A stretch of DNA of 64,000 bases from Oligoflexus tunisiensis (GCF_001748245.1 NZ_BDFO01000001.1:3499208-3563207); one strand, 5' to 3'; shown: positions 8,682-18,280, numbered from the stretch's first letter. Notes: generated by a model not told the origin, from the sequence alone. Numbers and translations are program-made.

Positions 8682-9113
8682 ATGACACAAGTAAGCGATT
8701 CGCTCCAACTTCTGCAGGCTGATGCTCTGGTCATGTTCACCAAGGTTCATAACTATCATTGGAACGTTCGTGGACCTCAGTTCTATGGTGTGCATGCCAG
8801 GACTGAAGAAATCTATGAGCAGTTTGCAACGATTTATGATGATGTTGCGGAAAGAATGCTTCAGCTCGGTGCCACACCGCTTCTGACATTGAAAGATATT
8901 CTGGCGAAAGCGCGCGTGAAGGAGGAAACCGAAACCCGTTTCAGTCCCGAGCAGGTTGTGCAATCGCTCGTGAAGGATTTCGAGCACTTTCTGAAAGAGT
9001 TTCGGAATCTGGAAAGCATAGCCCGTGATGACAGCACGACCACGGCGTATGCCCAGGAAAAAATCGCAGGCTTCGAAAAACAGATCTGGATGTTGAAAGC
9101 CAACATCAGCTGA
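8682..9113 (+). CDS. dps: Dps family DNA-binding ferritin
   Basis: A protein of 143 residues starting at the ATG at 8682, with AAGGA 6 bases before it. The Dps ferroxidase site is fully visible with family spacing: H26, H38, E42, D53 and E57 (motif HNYHWNVRGPQFYGVH). Dps dodecamers oxidise ferrous iron with hydrogen peroxide and protect DNA. The short N-terminus lacks a Lys-rich tail, so DNA binding is uncertain. The last 8 bases overlap the convergent methyltransferase gene. Confidence 0.93.
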   Translation: MTQVSDSLQLLQADALVMFTKVHNYHWNVRGPQFYGVHARTEEIYEQFATIYDDVAERMLQLGATPLLTLKDILAKARVKEETETRFSPEQVVQSLVKDFEHFLKEFRNLESIARDDSTTTAYAQEKIAGFEKQIWMLKANIS

Positions 9114-9963
9114 AGGCAACCAGGAATGCTTCGGCGTTTCCAGCGTTCAGGCCGTCTGAGCGCCTCGCGAAGTACCGTTGATAGAGGTCATGGGCTGAAA
9201 CGTATTGCGACGTTCTGAATCCAGCCTCCTGCGCCAGCTTCAATATCTCAGGCGGCGAGAAAAGACTGAGGAAAGGCGTTCCAGCCTCTCGTGCTTTTTT
9301 CATCACGAACTCCATGCTGGACCTTTCTTCAGGGCCAAGGAGATCGAGTGAGAGCATAAACGTCATGGCGAAGGTCGAGCCTGGAACCAGCTTTGCCATC
9401 TGCCGAAGCGTGGCCTGGTTCGCTTCTTTCGTGAGGTACATCGAAACTCCCGTCGAAACAACGACGGCGGGCTTTTTCGTATCAAATCCAGCCGCGATCA
9501 ACTTGTCCCACCACGACTGTCCACCCTCAAAATCCACAGGCACGAAATGCAGCCATTCGGGGGCGCCGAACCCGATTTCAGCCAGACGTTTTTGTTTCCA
9601 CGCCTGCGGCCCTGGCTGGTCGACCTCGAAGACGTGCAGGCGCGAGGCAATTTCCGGGCGGCGCTGCGCGAAGGTATCGAGCCCCGCACCCAGGATCACA
9701 ACCTGAGTCACACCTTGCCTGGCCTGTTCTTCCACGAGATCTTCAATAAAACGAGCACGCCCGACGATGGAGGCCCGCATGCCTTTTGAAAACTCCGGGT
9801 TCATATCGGGTCGATTGCGCCAATCAACTTCGTCCACGAGTTTTAACCCGATCTCATCAGTCAGTATGTGCGGCTCGGGGTCAATCTGAACATGGAGTGC
9901 GCGCCATAGGGCGACCCGGACTGCGGTATGCTCGGGTGCAATCTTGTGTTTGTCGGATGCCAT
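9106..9963 (-). CDS. SAM-dependent methyltransferase (TIGR00027/PPM1-LCMT-like family)
   Basis: A protein of 285 residues from the ATG at 9963, which is preceded by GGAGG at good spacing. SAM-binding motif I is seen as VVILGAGLDTFAQR near residue 88, followed by the acidic loop VFEVDQPGPQAWK. These are hallmarks of the leucine-carboxyl-methyltransferase-like family annotated as class I SAM-dependent methyltransferases. The substrate is not known. It is convergent with dps, overlapping by 8 bases. There is a divergent iron-regulated promoter just upstream at about 10017-10045. Confidence 0.85.
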   Translation of the reverse strand: MASDKHKIAPEHTAVRVALWRALHVQIDPEPHILTDEIGLKLVDEVDWRNRPDMNPEFSKGMRASIVGRARFIEDLVEEQARQGVTQVVILGAGLDTFAQRRPEIASRLHVFEVDQPGPQAWKQKRLAEIGFGAPEWLHFVPVDFEGGQSWWDKLIAAGFDTKKPAVVVSTGVSMYLTKEANQATLRQMAKLVPGSTFAMTFMLSLDLLGPEERSSMEFVMKKAREAGTPFLSLFSPPEILKLAQEAGFRTSQYVSAHDLYQRYFARRSDGLNAGNAEAFLVAFS

Positions 9964-10016
9964 ATATTCACCTCCGTGTTCCCTCAAGGTTTTATCCACA
10001 ATTCCCGAAACAAACC

Positions 10017-10045
10017 TTGTTATTGATATTGAGTATCATTATTAT
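10017..10045 (+). promoter_or_regulatory. Fur-repressible promoter of the 47-residue ORF
   Basis: TTGTTA (-35, 10017-10022) and TATTAT (-10, 10040-10045) are separated by exactly 17 bases. A Fur-like 19-mer (10025-10043) fills the spacer and overlaps the -10 element. This is one of the clearest iron-regulated promoters in the window. It points right, towards the small ORF at 10075. Confidence 0.75.
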
Positions 10046-10074
10046 TAAAGAACAGCTTCACAAGGAACATGGCC

Positions 10075-10218
10075 ATGACTATCGCAGACTTTTTTACGCT
10101 GATCAAGAATCCCCACCTTGGTCTCAGAGATCGTCTCTTCGCCACCATAGCCCGCACTCCCGCGCCGTCCGCGAAAAAAGTTCCCGCGCTTCCATCCCCC
10201 AAAAACCGCTCTGAGTGA
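10075..10218 (+). CDS. Small 47-residue protein under a Fur-type promoter
   Basis: A short ORF beginning MTIADFFTLIKNP and ending PSPKNRSE. It has an AAGGA ribosome site 8 bases before the ATG at 10075; an ATG two codons earlier is too close to the AAGGA. It has an amphipathic N-terminal half, a basic Pro/Ala/Lys-rich C-terminal half, no Cys and no signal peptide. I do not recognise the family. The perfectly placed promoter with an embedded Fur box is the main reason to believe it is expressed. It could be a small regulator or an accessory peptide of iron uptake, comparable in position and size to HemP-type small proteins, but no sequence similarity is claimed. Confidence 0.5.
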   Translation: MTIADFFTLIKNPHLGLRDRLFATIARTPAPSAKKVPALPSPKNRSE

Positions 10219-10317
10219 AACCAGCCAACCCCTGCATACATCCCGTGCGGTATTTACTACGACGGACAGCGCCGAAGCCTTATAATACGTAAAAGTTTTA
10301 TCGCGATGGGATGGGAT

Positions 10318-13300
10318 ATGCGGCAAATCCTGCTGGTTTTGTGTGTGATGCTTGTGGGCTGCCAGCGGCTGCGGCTAGAGGTGGATGACCTCCGGCTGCG
10401 TTGTGGGCAAGATGCCAACCTCGTAGACGTTGCCCAGTGGATCGAGCCGTTTTCGGCTTTGGGAAAGCCCAAGCCAACATCTTTACACGCCGCAGTCATT
10501 TCCAAGGATCTAAAACAGGAACGCCTGCACATTTCGAGCAAGGGGTGTATTGCGGTCCCGATGGATAAGGTTGGCTGGGAATGGCTTAGCCTGCGTTCCG
10601 AAGAAGGCGGAATTTTCGGTAAGGTGTTAAAGCCGAGTCCAGACCGTTATCGCCGAGTACAGATGGAGGCGCTCGCTAGCATTTCCCCACGGTTTGATTG
10701 TCCTGCCTCCAGTGCGATGGACAAAGTCGCTTTGAATGTGGCCTTTCCGGATCGTGTCGTACATGATCAACTTCTATTGAATATGGCCCTATCGGAGAAA
10801 GATATCGCGATCGCGCAACTCCAGCTTTCACTCGATTCTCAGATCGGAAGCCAATTTTCTTTTGACTTGTCTGCGGTCAAGGAAGGTCAGTATAAGGCCA
10901 GGATCACCTTGGTTGACCTCCTCAATATTCAAAATGACCTTAAGGGATTTGAACGTAACTGCGCGCTACGCATCGATCGAACTGCGCCCAAGATAAGGCT
11001 TATGCTGCGCAATGAAAAGGAGGCTTCTCAACCAGGTGGATTGCGCCTTGGACCAGGCGAAGCTGTGGAAATCAAAGTGGAGGATAGCTCGCCTGCCAGG
11101 ATCATGAGCTGTTGGACGGAGAGACATGCGGGACCATGCCAGAGTTTTGCCGAAGCCGGCGCGAGGCTCTCAGCACCGAATGAAGGAGAATGGAGTCTCG
11201 AGTATTATGCCATCGATGAAGCCGGGAACACAACAAGCAAGGTGAAACATGACATCTCCATTTTTGATGCTGACAGAGTTGGGCGCTTAGTCAGTTGGAT
11301 TGACGAAGCGCGACTCCATTTGAAGCAGGAGAGTTACTTCAATGCGGCCAAGAGGCTCTATCAGGCAGCATGGGCCATGGCCGGTTTGAAAACAGAAGCC
11401 GAACGCAAGTTTGTCCAGGAAAAATTGCGCCTGCCTTTTCTGAGTCTCCTTCCTCGTAATGTACCGGTCAACCGCTTTCGGAGCGACGATGGTATGGTTA
11501 TTGATCTTTGGGGTGTCTCGTCCCAAACATTCGTGGCCCACATTGAGGGTGACAGGCGTCTTGGTCGCATTCTGAGGCTCCATGACCTCACAGGGAAGAT
11601 TATCAAAGAACAGAGCTTTGAACGGGATGCCCTCGTCAGTTTCTCCTGGTACAGCAAGAAAATTCTGGTATGGCATCTGGACGGTCGGCTGCAACTTTAT
11701 GATCAGAATCTGACCGAGGAAACAAATTATAAACTTAATCGGACGCAAAAGGCCGAGATTTTAGCGTTCAAAGGGCAGCATGCTCTGCTTCGACAAGCTG
11801 AAGGTCTTTTCCACCTGGACCTGTCGCGGCCACAGACACGCCCTCTCGATAAAGTTGCCGAAGCCGATCCAGCCGCTGATCTTAGTTTTACAGGACGTTG
11901 GCTTGTTTACCAGACAACTGACGGAGTTATGATCCAGGATCTTCAGGATGCTGCTCAGCATCCCCGGACGTTTGCCGAATCGGTCGAAAGTGTTCGCTTC
12001 GCTACCTTTGTTGATACTCTGTGCATTAAGCTCAAGGCAAAGCTCAAGTGCGGACAACCCTCAAAAATTCTGCAGAACGAATACCTGCTGGAAGGAAGCG
12101 ATGCCTTGGGCCCATACAGTATTCATCCCTATGGAAGGATCATTGGCTTTGCCGGAAACAAACGTGTGTACCAGTATGATTCCAGAAATGGTTCATACCA
12201 TTACAAACCCTACTTGAAATCGATCTTCGGACTCTTTTTTGAAAGAGATCTTCTGATGCTGGAGTCGACCGATGGAGCTCTTTCCTGGGTGAATTTGCCC
12301 GTGGACGCTGGAGAGCCCAAACCTTTTGATCCAGAGCATCACCCTGGCGTGCCACAGACTTCGGCGGATAACGGGCAAATCACATTTAGTGCCTTTTTAG
12401 GCCAGGGCACGACTTCTCTCTATTTCGAAGGAGTGGGAAATCCCGGTCGGTCATTCGCTTACGTCGTCCGTGGCTCGCAATTTAAGCTCGATAGGATGGC
12501 TTTGCTGCCGGATCAGGCACACTTCGTTGTTATGGATTTTGAATCTCATATCAACATCTTTTCCACAGAAAAGCCCATTTTTAAGGCCTATGCTCTGGAA
12601 TGCCTCGCACCTTCGCCGCATGGTAACCGTTGCACTTTCGTCAAAGATGGAAAGTTGTATTTCGGCGAGTTCGCCGATGGGCAAACCCATCGTTATACTC
12701 GCACCGGCGAAGTTCCGGACATGAATCCTTATGCAACGACGGCGTGGGACCCAGGCAACCCGAATAGGGCAGCATTCTTTTACAACAATGAAGTGGCTGT
12801 TTACGTGTGGTCCGAGGGCAGTCTCAGGTCCATCTTTCGAAAGGAATATCCTAAAGGAACGTGGCAGGTTAAATGGCTGGGATCACGCTACCTGGCTATC
12901 TCGGATGGAAACTCAGATATTGAAGTTTGGGATCTTGATACAAACAGGAAAGTCCTCGCTATAGCGGACCGTTACAATGTCGAATCGATGTTTCACATTC
13001 CGATGGATTATTCACCAATACTCGATACCTTTGTCGTCGTGGGCAAGGGCGAAGATCAGGCTCCGATCATGGAAGTCTGGAAGGCGAATCACAGTGAGGC
13101 GCATGATCGCTATCGTTTCACCGATAGCGATATGGAATATGCACAGATTGTGAAGTTCATGGCTGACGGAAAGTTGATGTTGATTGGTTTTCATCATGGC
13201 TACCTATACCTTATTCAGGATGTGAGCCAAAGTCTGAAACCCGGGAATATTCGTGCCCTAAAGGACCATCAGGACATTATTTCTGATATTGGTCAGTTCA

Positions 13301-13680
13301 GTGACGGCAAGCTTGGCTATTCGCTGTCTGATGCGGGATCACTCGTACGCCATCATCTGTACGAAAGTCGACCAAGTGAAGACATTGTAAAGACGGACTA
13401 TCTGAACGCAGGTGGGTGGCTGGACAAGGAGCAGTTATTTTGGTTCCAACATATTAATAATACAACAGCATTTCATGATATCAATGGACGTCTGGTAGAA
13501 CGCGGTGATGTCGCCTTGAATTTCGTCGGCGAACTTGTCGTGGTTGAGTCGAATGGCAAGGCTCTGTTCTCGTGGAGCCGTTTTGATGTGTGGCAGAATA
13601 TGTGTCATTGGTCTCCTCATTTGGCCAGTAAAGCCATGGAGGACATGGATCTGGAATGGAAGTCCTGTGACGCACGTTGA
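10318..13680 (+). CDS. Large lipoprotein with beta-propeller-like repeats, function unknown
   Basis: A protein of about 1120 residues. The start at 10318 (MRQILLVL) follows a weak GGATGG; 10306 is an alternative. The lipobox VMLVGC places it in the envelope. The N-terminal 330 residues contain Ig-like stretches (DRTAPKIRLML, LEYYAIDEAGNTTSK) typical of bacterial surface proteins. The rest is rich in short beta-blades with WD/YVTN-like turns (DLTGKIIKEQSF, SDGNSDIEVWDLDTNRKVLA), so a C-terminal propeller is likely. The next gene starts 20 bases after the stop. Codon use is looser and more AT-rich than the neighbours, which could mean weaker expression or transfer. I give no specific function. 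Confidence 0.75.
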   Translation: MRQILLVLCVMLVGCQRLRLEVDDLRLRCGQDANLVDVAQWIEPFSALGKPKPTSLHAAVISKDLKQERLHISSKGCIAVPMDKVGWEWLSLRSEEGGIFGKVLKPSPDRYRRVQMEALASISPRFDCPASSAMDKVALNVAFPDRVVHDQLLLNMALSEKDIAIAQLQLSLDSQIGSQFSFDLSAVKEGQYKARITLVDLLNIQNDLKGFERNCALRIDRTAPKIRLMLRNEKEASQPGGLRLGPGEAVEIKVEDSSPARIMSCWTERHAGPCQSFAEAGARLSAPNEGEWSLEYYAIDEAGNTTSKVKHDISIFDADRVGRLVSWIDEARLHLKQESYFNAAKRLYQAAWAMAGLKTEAERKFVQEKLRLPFLSLLPRNVPVNRFRSDDGMVIDLWGVSSQTFVAHIEGDRRLGRILRLHDLTGKIIKEQSFERDALVSFSWYSKKILVWHLDGRLQLYDQNLTEETNYKLNRTQKAEILAFKGQHALLRQAEGLFHLDLSRPQTRPLDKVAEADPAADLSFTGRWLVYQTTDGVMIQDLQDAAQHPRTFAESVESVRFATFVDTLCIKLKAKLKCGQPSKILQNEYLLEGSDALGPYSIHPYGRIIGFAGNKRVYQYDSRNGSYHYKPYLKSIFGLFFERDLLMLESTDGALSWVNLPVDAGEPKPFDPEHHPGVPQTSADNGQITFSAFLGQGTTSLYFEGVGNPGRSFAYVVRGSQFKLDRMALLPDQAHFVVMDFESHINIFSTEKPIFKAYALECLAPSPHGNRCTFVKDGKLYFGEFADGQTHRYTRTGEVPDMNPYATTAWDPGNPNRAAFFYNNEVAVYVWSEGSLRSIFRKEYPKGTWQVKWLGSRYLAISDGNSDIEVWDLDTNRKVLAIADRYNVESMFHIPMDYSPILDTFVVVGKGEDQAPIMEVWKANHSEAHDRYRFTDSDMEYAQIVKFMADGKLMLIGFHHGYLYLIQDVSQSLKPGNIRALKDHQDIISDIGQFSDGKLGYSLSDAGSLVRHHLYESRPSEDIVKTDYLNAGGWLDKEQLFWFQHINNTTAFHDINGRLVERGDVALNFVGELVVVESNGKALFSWSRFDVWQNMCHWSPHLASKAMEDMDLEWKSCDAR

Positions 13681-13700
13681 AAATACAAGGAGGGTTTGGT

Positions 13701-14078
13701 TTGGATTCTAAAAAGCTTTCGCGACTCGCAGCATCAATGGCAGGACTGATTTTGGCTTCCCAGGCTCAGGCGGATATGGATGTGCATACCACCAAGGGCA
13801 AGGATGGGAAGGATTATTTTTGCGCGAACGCCAAGTGTGCTGGAAATTCGTCATGCATGGGAGCAGGGAATTCAAAATGCGGAAGTCAGAATAAATGCGC
13901 TAAGACCGAGCAAGGTTATCTGACAGGTTGGTTTTTTGCCGAAGACAAGGAAACCTGCGAAAAGGGTACTGGGAAGTGGATGCTCTATAAGAAAGAGTAT
14001 GGCTTCAAAACTGGCAATAGACCTCCTTTCGGCACCACCAAGGCCAAAGACACTACCAAGACGGAAACCAAAAAGTAG
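13701..14078 (+). CDS. Small secreted Cys-rich protein, bufferin-like (tentative)
   Basis: A protein of 125 residues starting at a TTG with a strong AGGAGGG site 6 bases before it; an in-frame TTG at 13677 lacks one. A signal peptide (MAGLILASQAQA) precedes a six-Cys segment whose first five cysteines are spaced C-x4-C-x5-C-x7-C-x5-C, followed by a C-terminal T/K-rich tail. The Gly/Asn/Ser-rich spacing recalls BufA-type copper-binding precursors and similar repeat proteins of Gram-negative bacteria. No DUF692 maturation enzyme is found in the window. The gene follows the large lipoprotein by 20 bases and is probably co-transcribed with it. The family assignment is inference. Confidence 0.6.
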   Translation: MDSKKLSRLAASMAGLILASQAQADMDVHTTKGKDGKDYFCANAKCAGNSSCMGAGNSKCGSQNKCAKTEQGYLTGWFFAEDKETCEKGTGKWMLYKKEYGFKTGNRPPFGTTKAKDTTKTETKK

Positions 14079-14091
14079 CACAAAATGGAAG

Positions 14092-14118
14092 AGGGATGAA
14101 GCCGTCGGCTCATCCCTT
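14092..14118. terminator. Hairpin between convergent genes
   Basis: An inverted repeat of 11 base pairs with one bulged A and a 3-base loop lies between the stops of the Cys-rich gene and the convergent lipoprotein gene. It could serve both directions. U-tracts are poor on either side. Confidence 0.5.
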
Positions 14119-14146
14119 CATCTGACCTAAAGAGTCATGGCTTTCT

Positions 14147-14914
14147 TTATTTGACCACGCCTGCAGGATCCACAGTCATGGTTTTGAAGAATACACGGCT
14201 CGCCACGTTGTTGGCAGAACCGCCGCGATGGTTGTAAGTCGCGCCAGGATTGGCATTGAGGCTCGCAACTTCAAGTTCCGCGCAGTTGGTATTCTCAGCA
14301 TCGGCTTTGAGATCCGCAAGCGAAGCATACGAGTTCAACTTCTCTTGCATCTTGGCCATCGTCATGTCTGCAGGCAACGCTTTTGAGGCGATAGCATTGC
14401 CGTGCTGGGTCGGACCATTGTCCGTGCTGGAATGCAACTGCATACGTGTAGCGTTTGTAGGTGCTCCACGGAAGTTGCAGAAAACCACGTTGAACGGTTT
14501 GTCGCCGTCTACAGCTCCTGCAGCCGTGACGGATGGCGCCAGGAGGAACGGAGTTTCCGCTGTATTCCAACCCTGACCGTCTTCTGCTGCCACAGCATAT
14601 GCAACATAACCTTTGGCGTTCATAGCCTTTGCTCTTTCAGCATCGGTCAATGGCGCGGCGGCTGGAGTATTGGCCGGCGGAGTCGCAGGCGGAGTTGCGG
14701 GAGTTTCAGCCTTGGCAGTTTCCTTGGCGGTGTCCTCAGCAGGAGGTGGCAAATCAGGTCCATGACCGGGATCATCAGCCGTTGCTGCAACAACACCGTT
14801 TGTATCATCTGTTTGTGTTGTCTGAACGCCAGTGTTGTAACTAGGAGCTTTGGAACAAGCTGTGCCCAAAGCAACCACAGATGCGAGCGATATAATGGTG
14901 TTCCTGTAAGCCAT
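14147..14914 (-). CDS. Lipoprotein with Pro/Thr/Ala-rich linker, function unknown
   Basis: A protein of 255 residues from the ATG at 14914, which has a GGGATGG site. The signal peptide ends in LGTAC, a lipobox. Residues 25-95 are a low-complexity Asp/Thr/Pro/Ala linker of the kind that spaces a domain from the membrane. The C-terminal 150 residues form a compact domain with two Cys (NVVFCNFRG and ENTNCAELE) that could form a disulfide. I recognise no family. It stands alone, with a convergent gene downstream. Confidence 0.7.
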   Translation of the reverse strand: MAYRNTIISLASVVALGTACSKAPSYNTGVQTTQTDDTNGVVAATADDPGHGPDLPPPAEDTAKETAKAETPATPPATPPANTPAAAPLTDAERAKAMNAKGYVAYAVAAEDGQGWNTAETPFLLAPSVTAAGAVDGDKPFNVVFCNFRGAPTNATRMQLHSSTDNGPTQHGNAIASKALPADMTMAKMQEKLNSYASLADLKADAENTNCAELEVASLNANPGATYNHRGGSANNVASRVFFKTMTVDPAGVVK

Positions 14915-15226
14915 GTACCATCCCTTTCGTCGAAATAAAAATTCCTGCGCAGATAAATAGAGCAAGCGGCGTTCCATTGTTAATATCGGCTCAAGTCCCT
15001 GATTTCTTAATGGCAGAAATAGGGCAGGGGCTGTCCAGACTTCAGACGCTCATCACGGTGTTGACAGCGGCTTCCAAGGCTGTGAATCCAATGCGGGAAA
15101 GGGCGTACATGAAAAGCTGGTGCCCAAGGGGTGGGCGCCCTGGAAGCATAAGGGAATATTTATGTTTAAGGTATTTACAGGCTTGGAGGGCCCGGGAAGG
15201 GGGCTGCCGGGCTGTAAATAAGCTGA
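14915..15226. other. 312-base intergenic stretch with an inverted repeat
   Basis: I see no convincing gene here. It contains the upstream region of the lipoprotein gene, where nothing consensus-like stands out. An inverted repeat (TATTTACAG at 15172-15180 and CTGTAAATA at 15211-15219) encloses a GC-rich centre. The repeat lies just downstream of the outer-membrane protein gene that ends at 15227, so it may end or stabilise that transcript. Confidence 0.5.
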
Positions 15227-16147
15227 CTAGCGGGTCATCGAAACGCTGAAGCCGTATGCAGCGATGGTGGTGTCCCAGAGCTCGCTATCCCCTTTCAATT
15301 GACCCAAAAAACCAGCAATTTTTATTTCTTCATCCCAAGCATACTGAGCCATCATTCCAATCGTCTGGTCGACCGAATCCTTGTCACCTTCGGACGCCTG
15401 CGTATGCGTGAAGGAAAGCTCGACGCTGAGGGTGTCGGTGACCCGCGAGGTGATAACACCGGAATAATTATGTTCAAAGGTCAGGGATTCGTCGCCGTGA
15501 GCGATCCCGGGTTGATCGAGCCTTGTATAAATAAGACCCGCGGTCAGCAGCGGGGAAACCTGATGCCGCACGGCCAGACCCAGGCTGCGTGGAATATCCA
15601 AACCAGGGTTGATCGCATCGCGGTAACGGTCGCCATAGACCAGGGTCGCTTCCCAGGGGCCCTCATGCCAGGTGCCGCTCAGGAGAAGACGGTGGGTGGA
15701 GCCGGAGGACCGGCCGAGTATGGTTTTCGATTCACCCGTTTCGATCTCCTGGCTGACGCCGAAGCTAAAGGCCGGGGTCAATTGAAGCGCCAGGAAAGGT
15801 TGGTAGTTCGTGTTCAGCGTTTCATAACGGACGATCACACCATCGAGCATGGTTTGCTCGATGGTGCCGTTGATGCCGATGATCAGGGAATTCTGTTCGA
15901 GACTATGGGCGCAGTAAAAACCTGAACCCTGGGACTTCGCTTCGAGTGTGAGGCCCATGTACTTTGAGATCATGTTTCCGCTGGAAAACAGACCGGCCAG
16001 TTCACAGTTCATTTTTTTAATTTGATAAGCTTGCGAACTCGCGATGATGCCGTTGCTCAGGAGCATGGAATCCTCAAAGACGGTTTCTTCAGCGTAAGCG
16101 TATAGCGGCAACCCGAGGGCAACAGAAAGCATCCAGGCAAGACGCAT
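15227..16147 (-). CDS. Putative outer-membrane beta-barrel protein
   Basis: A protein of 306 residues with a clear Sec signal (LPLYAYA-EE). The mature part is dominated by alternating amphipathic beta-strands such as HRLLLSGTWHEGPWEATLVYGDRY, SLGLAVRHQVSPLLTAGLIYTRL and DTLSVELSFTHTQAS, with aromatic residues at strand ends. This is the pattern of a porin-like barrel. It resembles families that model bacterial outer-membrane transport channels, but I do not recognise a specific one. Two Cys near residues 48 and 79 could form a disulfide. Confidence 0.65.
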   Translation of the reverse strand: MRLAWMLSVALGLPLYAYAEETVFEDSMLLSNGIIASSQAYQIKKMNCELAGLFSSGNMISKYMGLTLEAKSQGSGFYCAHSLEQNSLIIGINGTIEQTMLDGVIVRYETLNTNYQPFLALQLTPAFSFGVSQEIETGESKTILGRSSGSTHRLLLSGTWHEGPWEATLVYGDRYRDAINPGLDIPRSLGLAVRHQVSPLLTAGLIYTRLDQPGIAHGDESLTFEHNYSGVITSRVTDTLSVELSFTHTQASEGDKDSVDQTIGMMAQYAWDEEIKIAGFLGQLKGDSELWDTTIAAYGFSVSMTR

Positions 16148-16281
16148 CTTCTACTCCGTTTTTTGAAGAGGAAAAATCACATCATAACATGAAAGAGTGA
16201 GACGCCAGGAATTCGGGATTGCCCGCTTTGGGAGGGGTCCTGTATAAAACCCGAGGGATCACCCGCCTGGGAGGAACGCTC

Positions 16282-16917
16282 ATGGATGAACCCGTCTCCT
16301 GGAAATATTATCTTGCCACCGGTATCACAGCCGTGATCGCATGTTTTCTCTCGGCCGTGCAGGGTGATACCGGCATCTTTTTTCGCGTGCGTGAAATTCT
16401 CATCATCATCTCAAGAACGGATGTGCATCCGCTTTGGGTGTTCGTTCCGGCGTTTCTTTTGGGGCTCGCCGCCTGCTGGGTGGAGCGGCCGAAGAATAGC
16501 CGTTCGGTGCTGATTGCCGGGCTGGCTTCGTTTTCCCTCTTTGGTTTTACCCCGTATTCCAGTGGCCAGAGCAATCTGGAAGGACGGAATGCGGAGGGGC
16601 TGGTGGGTGATAACCTCCTGGTGCATGTGCAGGGTTTGGAATCAGGTCCGGCCGAGCCAGGCCTTGTCATACGCGACCGTGATTTTCAGATCGTGCAGCG
16701 CGTCACGCCTCTCCAGGTGGAGATGAGTCTGCGTGTTCTGCCTCCCGGGATGTATTGGGTCGAGGTGCATGGGGGAGGCTTTTACCGCCATGTGATTTAT
16801 CCCGTGACTGTGGGAGACACGCCGGTGGAACTGAATGTGATGTTGGAAAAAGTCGGAGGGCTGGAAGGCTTTCTGCAGAAGTTCAAGCCGGCGGCCCGAG
16901 GTGACCGCCAGCGTTAG
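16282..16917 (+). CDS. Membrane protein with C-terminal periplasmic beta-domain
   Basis: A protein of 211 residues from the ATG at 16282, which has GGGAGGA 7 bases upstream. Three hydrophobic segments at about residues 10-30, 50-66 and 75-90 form the membrane part. The remaining 100 residues (NLLVHVQGLESG, PPGMYWVEVHGGGFYRHVIYPVTVGD) look like a carboxypeptidase-regulatory or T9SS-tail-like beta-sandwich facing the periplasm. The function is unknown. It ends 6 bases before the stop of the convergent icd gene. Confidence 0.6.
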   Translation: MDEPVSWKYYLATGITAVIACFLSAVQGDTGIFFRVREILIIISRTDVHPLWVFVPAFLLGLAACWVERPKNSRSVLIAGLASFSLFGFTPYSSGQSNLEGRNAEGLVGDNLLVHVQGLESGPAEPGLVIRDRDFQIVQRVTPLQVEMSLRVLPPGMYWVEVHGGGFYRHVIYPVTVGDTPVELNVMLEKVGGLEGFLQKFKPAARGDRQR

Positions 16918-16923
16918 GAACGC

Positions 16924-18147
16924 TTAAGCCCAGGCTTTGCGGAAGTTCGTGGCGATCGCGTCGAGGAAATCGTCGGTGTTGAGGTAGCTGCCCTCAGGAA
17001 CCTTGTTGCCGTGAATGCACACCGCAAGGTCCTTGGTCATGGCACCGCCTTCAATCGTCGCCACGCAGACTTTTTCGAGCGTTTCCGCCCAGCGCACGAC
17101 GTCCGGCGTGTTGTCGAGACGGCCACGATGCGCCAGACCCTGAGTCCAGGCAAAGATGCTGGCGATGGGGTTGGTACTGGTCGGGCGTCCTTTCTGATGT
17201 TCGCGGTAGTGACGGGTCACCGTTCCGTGAGCCGCTTCCGTTTCAATGGTGCGGCCGTTCGGGCACATTAAAACCGATGTCATCAGACCGAGCGAACCAA
17301 AGCCCTGAGCCACGGTGTCCGACTGAACGTCACCATCATAGTTCTTGCAAGCCCAGACGATGCCGCCGTCCCACTTCAAAACCTGAGCCACCATGTCATC
17401 GATCAGACGATGTTCATAGCTGAGTCTGGCGGCTTCGAACTTGCCTTTGAATTCGGTTTCGTAAATCTTCTGGAAGATATCCTTGAAGTGTCCGTCATAG
17501 ACCTTGAGAATGGTGTTCTTGGTCGACAGATAGACGGGATAGTTCTTCTGCAGGCCGTATTGGAAGCAGCTGCGGGCGAAGCCTTCGATCGACTCGTCGG
17601 TGTTGTACATACCAAGACCGATACCCGCGCCCTTGAAATCATGGATTTCCCAGGACTGCGGCGCCGAACCATCCGCCGGCTCATAAACCAGCTTCACTTT
17701 GCCGGCCTTGGGCACATCGATATCCACACATTTGTATTGATCCGCGTGAGCGTGACGGCCCACGACGATCGGACGTTTCCAATTGGGGACGAGTCGGGGA
17801 ATATTCTTGCAGATAATTGGCTCACGGAAAACCGTGCCGCCCAAATAGTTGCGGATCGTGCCGTTGGGGCTCTTCCACATCTTCTTCAGATGGAATTCCT
17901 TGACCCGCTCTTCATCAGGCGTAATGGTCGCGCACTTGATACCCACATCATATTCTTTGATCGCGGCGGCCGCGTCCAGAGTCACTTTGTCTTCGGTCTT
18001 GTCCCGGCTCTCGATACCCAGATCATAGTATTTAATGTCGATATCGAGGAAGGGGAGAACCAGCTTCTCCTTGATACGAGCCCAGATGATCCGGGTCATT
18101 TCATCGCCATCAAGCTCCACTATCGGATTTTTGACCTTTACCTTCAT
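16924..18147 (-). CDS. icd: NADP-dependent isocitrate dehydrogenase
   Basis: A protein of 407 residues that matches the homodimeric, eukaryote-like NADP-IDH type, with [16 protein letters not shown] at the N-terminus and [20 protein letters not shown] near residue 92. The metal-binding Asp residues lie in the [13 protein letters not shown] segment, and [20 protein letters not shown] completes the picture. It converts isocitrate to 2-oxoglutarate in the TCA cycle and makes NADPH. The length is normal. It is monocistronic as far as can be seen and convergent with the membrane protein gene. Confidence 0.96.
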   Translation of the reverse strand: MKVKVKNPIVELDGDEMTRIIWARIKEKLVLPFLDIDIKYYDLGIESRDKTEDKVTLDAAAAIKEYDVGIKCATITPDEERVKEFHLKKMWKSPNGTIRNYLGGTVFREPIICKNIPRLVPNWKRPIVVGRHAHADQYKCVDIDVPKAGKVKLVYEPADGSAPQSWEIHDFKGAGIGLGMYNTDESIEGFARSCFQYGLQKNYPVYLSTKNTILKVYDGHFKDIFQKIYETEFKGKFEAARLSYEHRLIDDMVAQVLKWDGGIVWACKNYDGDVQSDTVAQGFGSLGLMTSVLMCPNGRTIETEAAHGTVTRHYREHQKGRPTSTNPIASIFAWTQGLAHRGRLDNTPDVVRWAETLEKVCVATIEGGAMTKDLAVCIHGNKVPEGSYLNTDDFLDAIATNFRKAWA

Positions 18148-18280
18148 TTATACTGACTCCTATTAGGCTTTCGTACGGCCCTTGGGACCAAGGGAGCGAG
18201 GGGGAAAGTCTAGGGGCTTACGGCGCGCTTGTCCAGCCCATATCGCGCGCCACCCAACGCTCTCGTCTTGTCATCGTGAC

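Noticed and set aside
14402..14938. Cys-rich plus-strand open frame
   Set aside because: It is antisense to the lipoprotein gene, and the Cys come from reverse reading of Ala/Thr codons.
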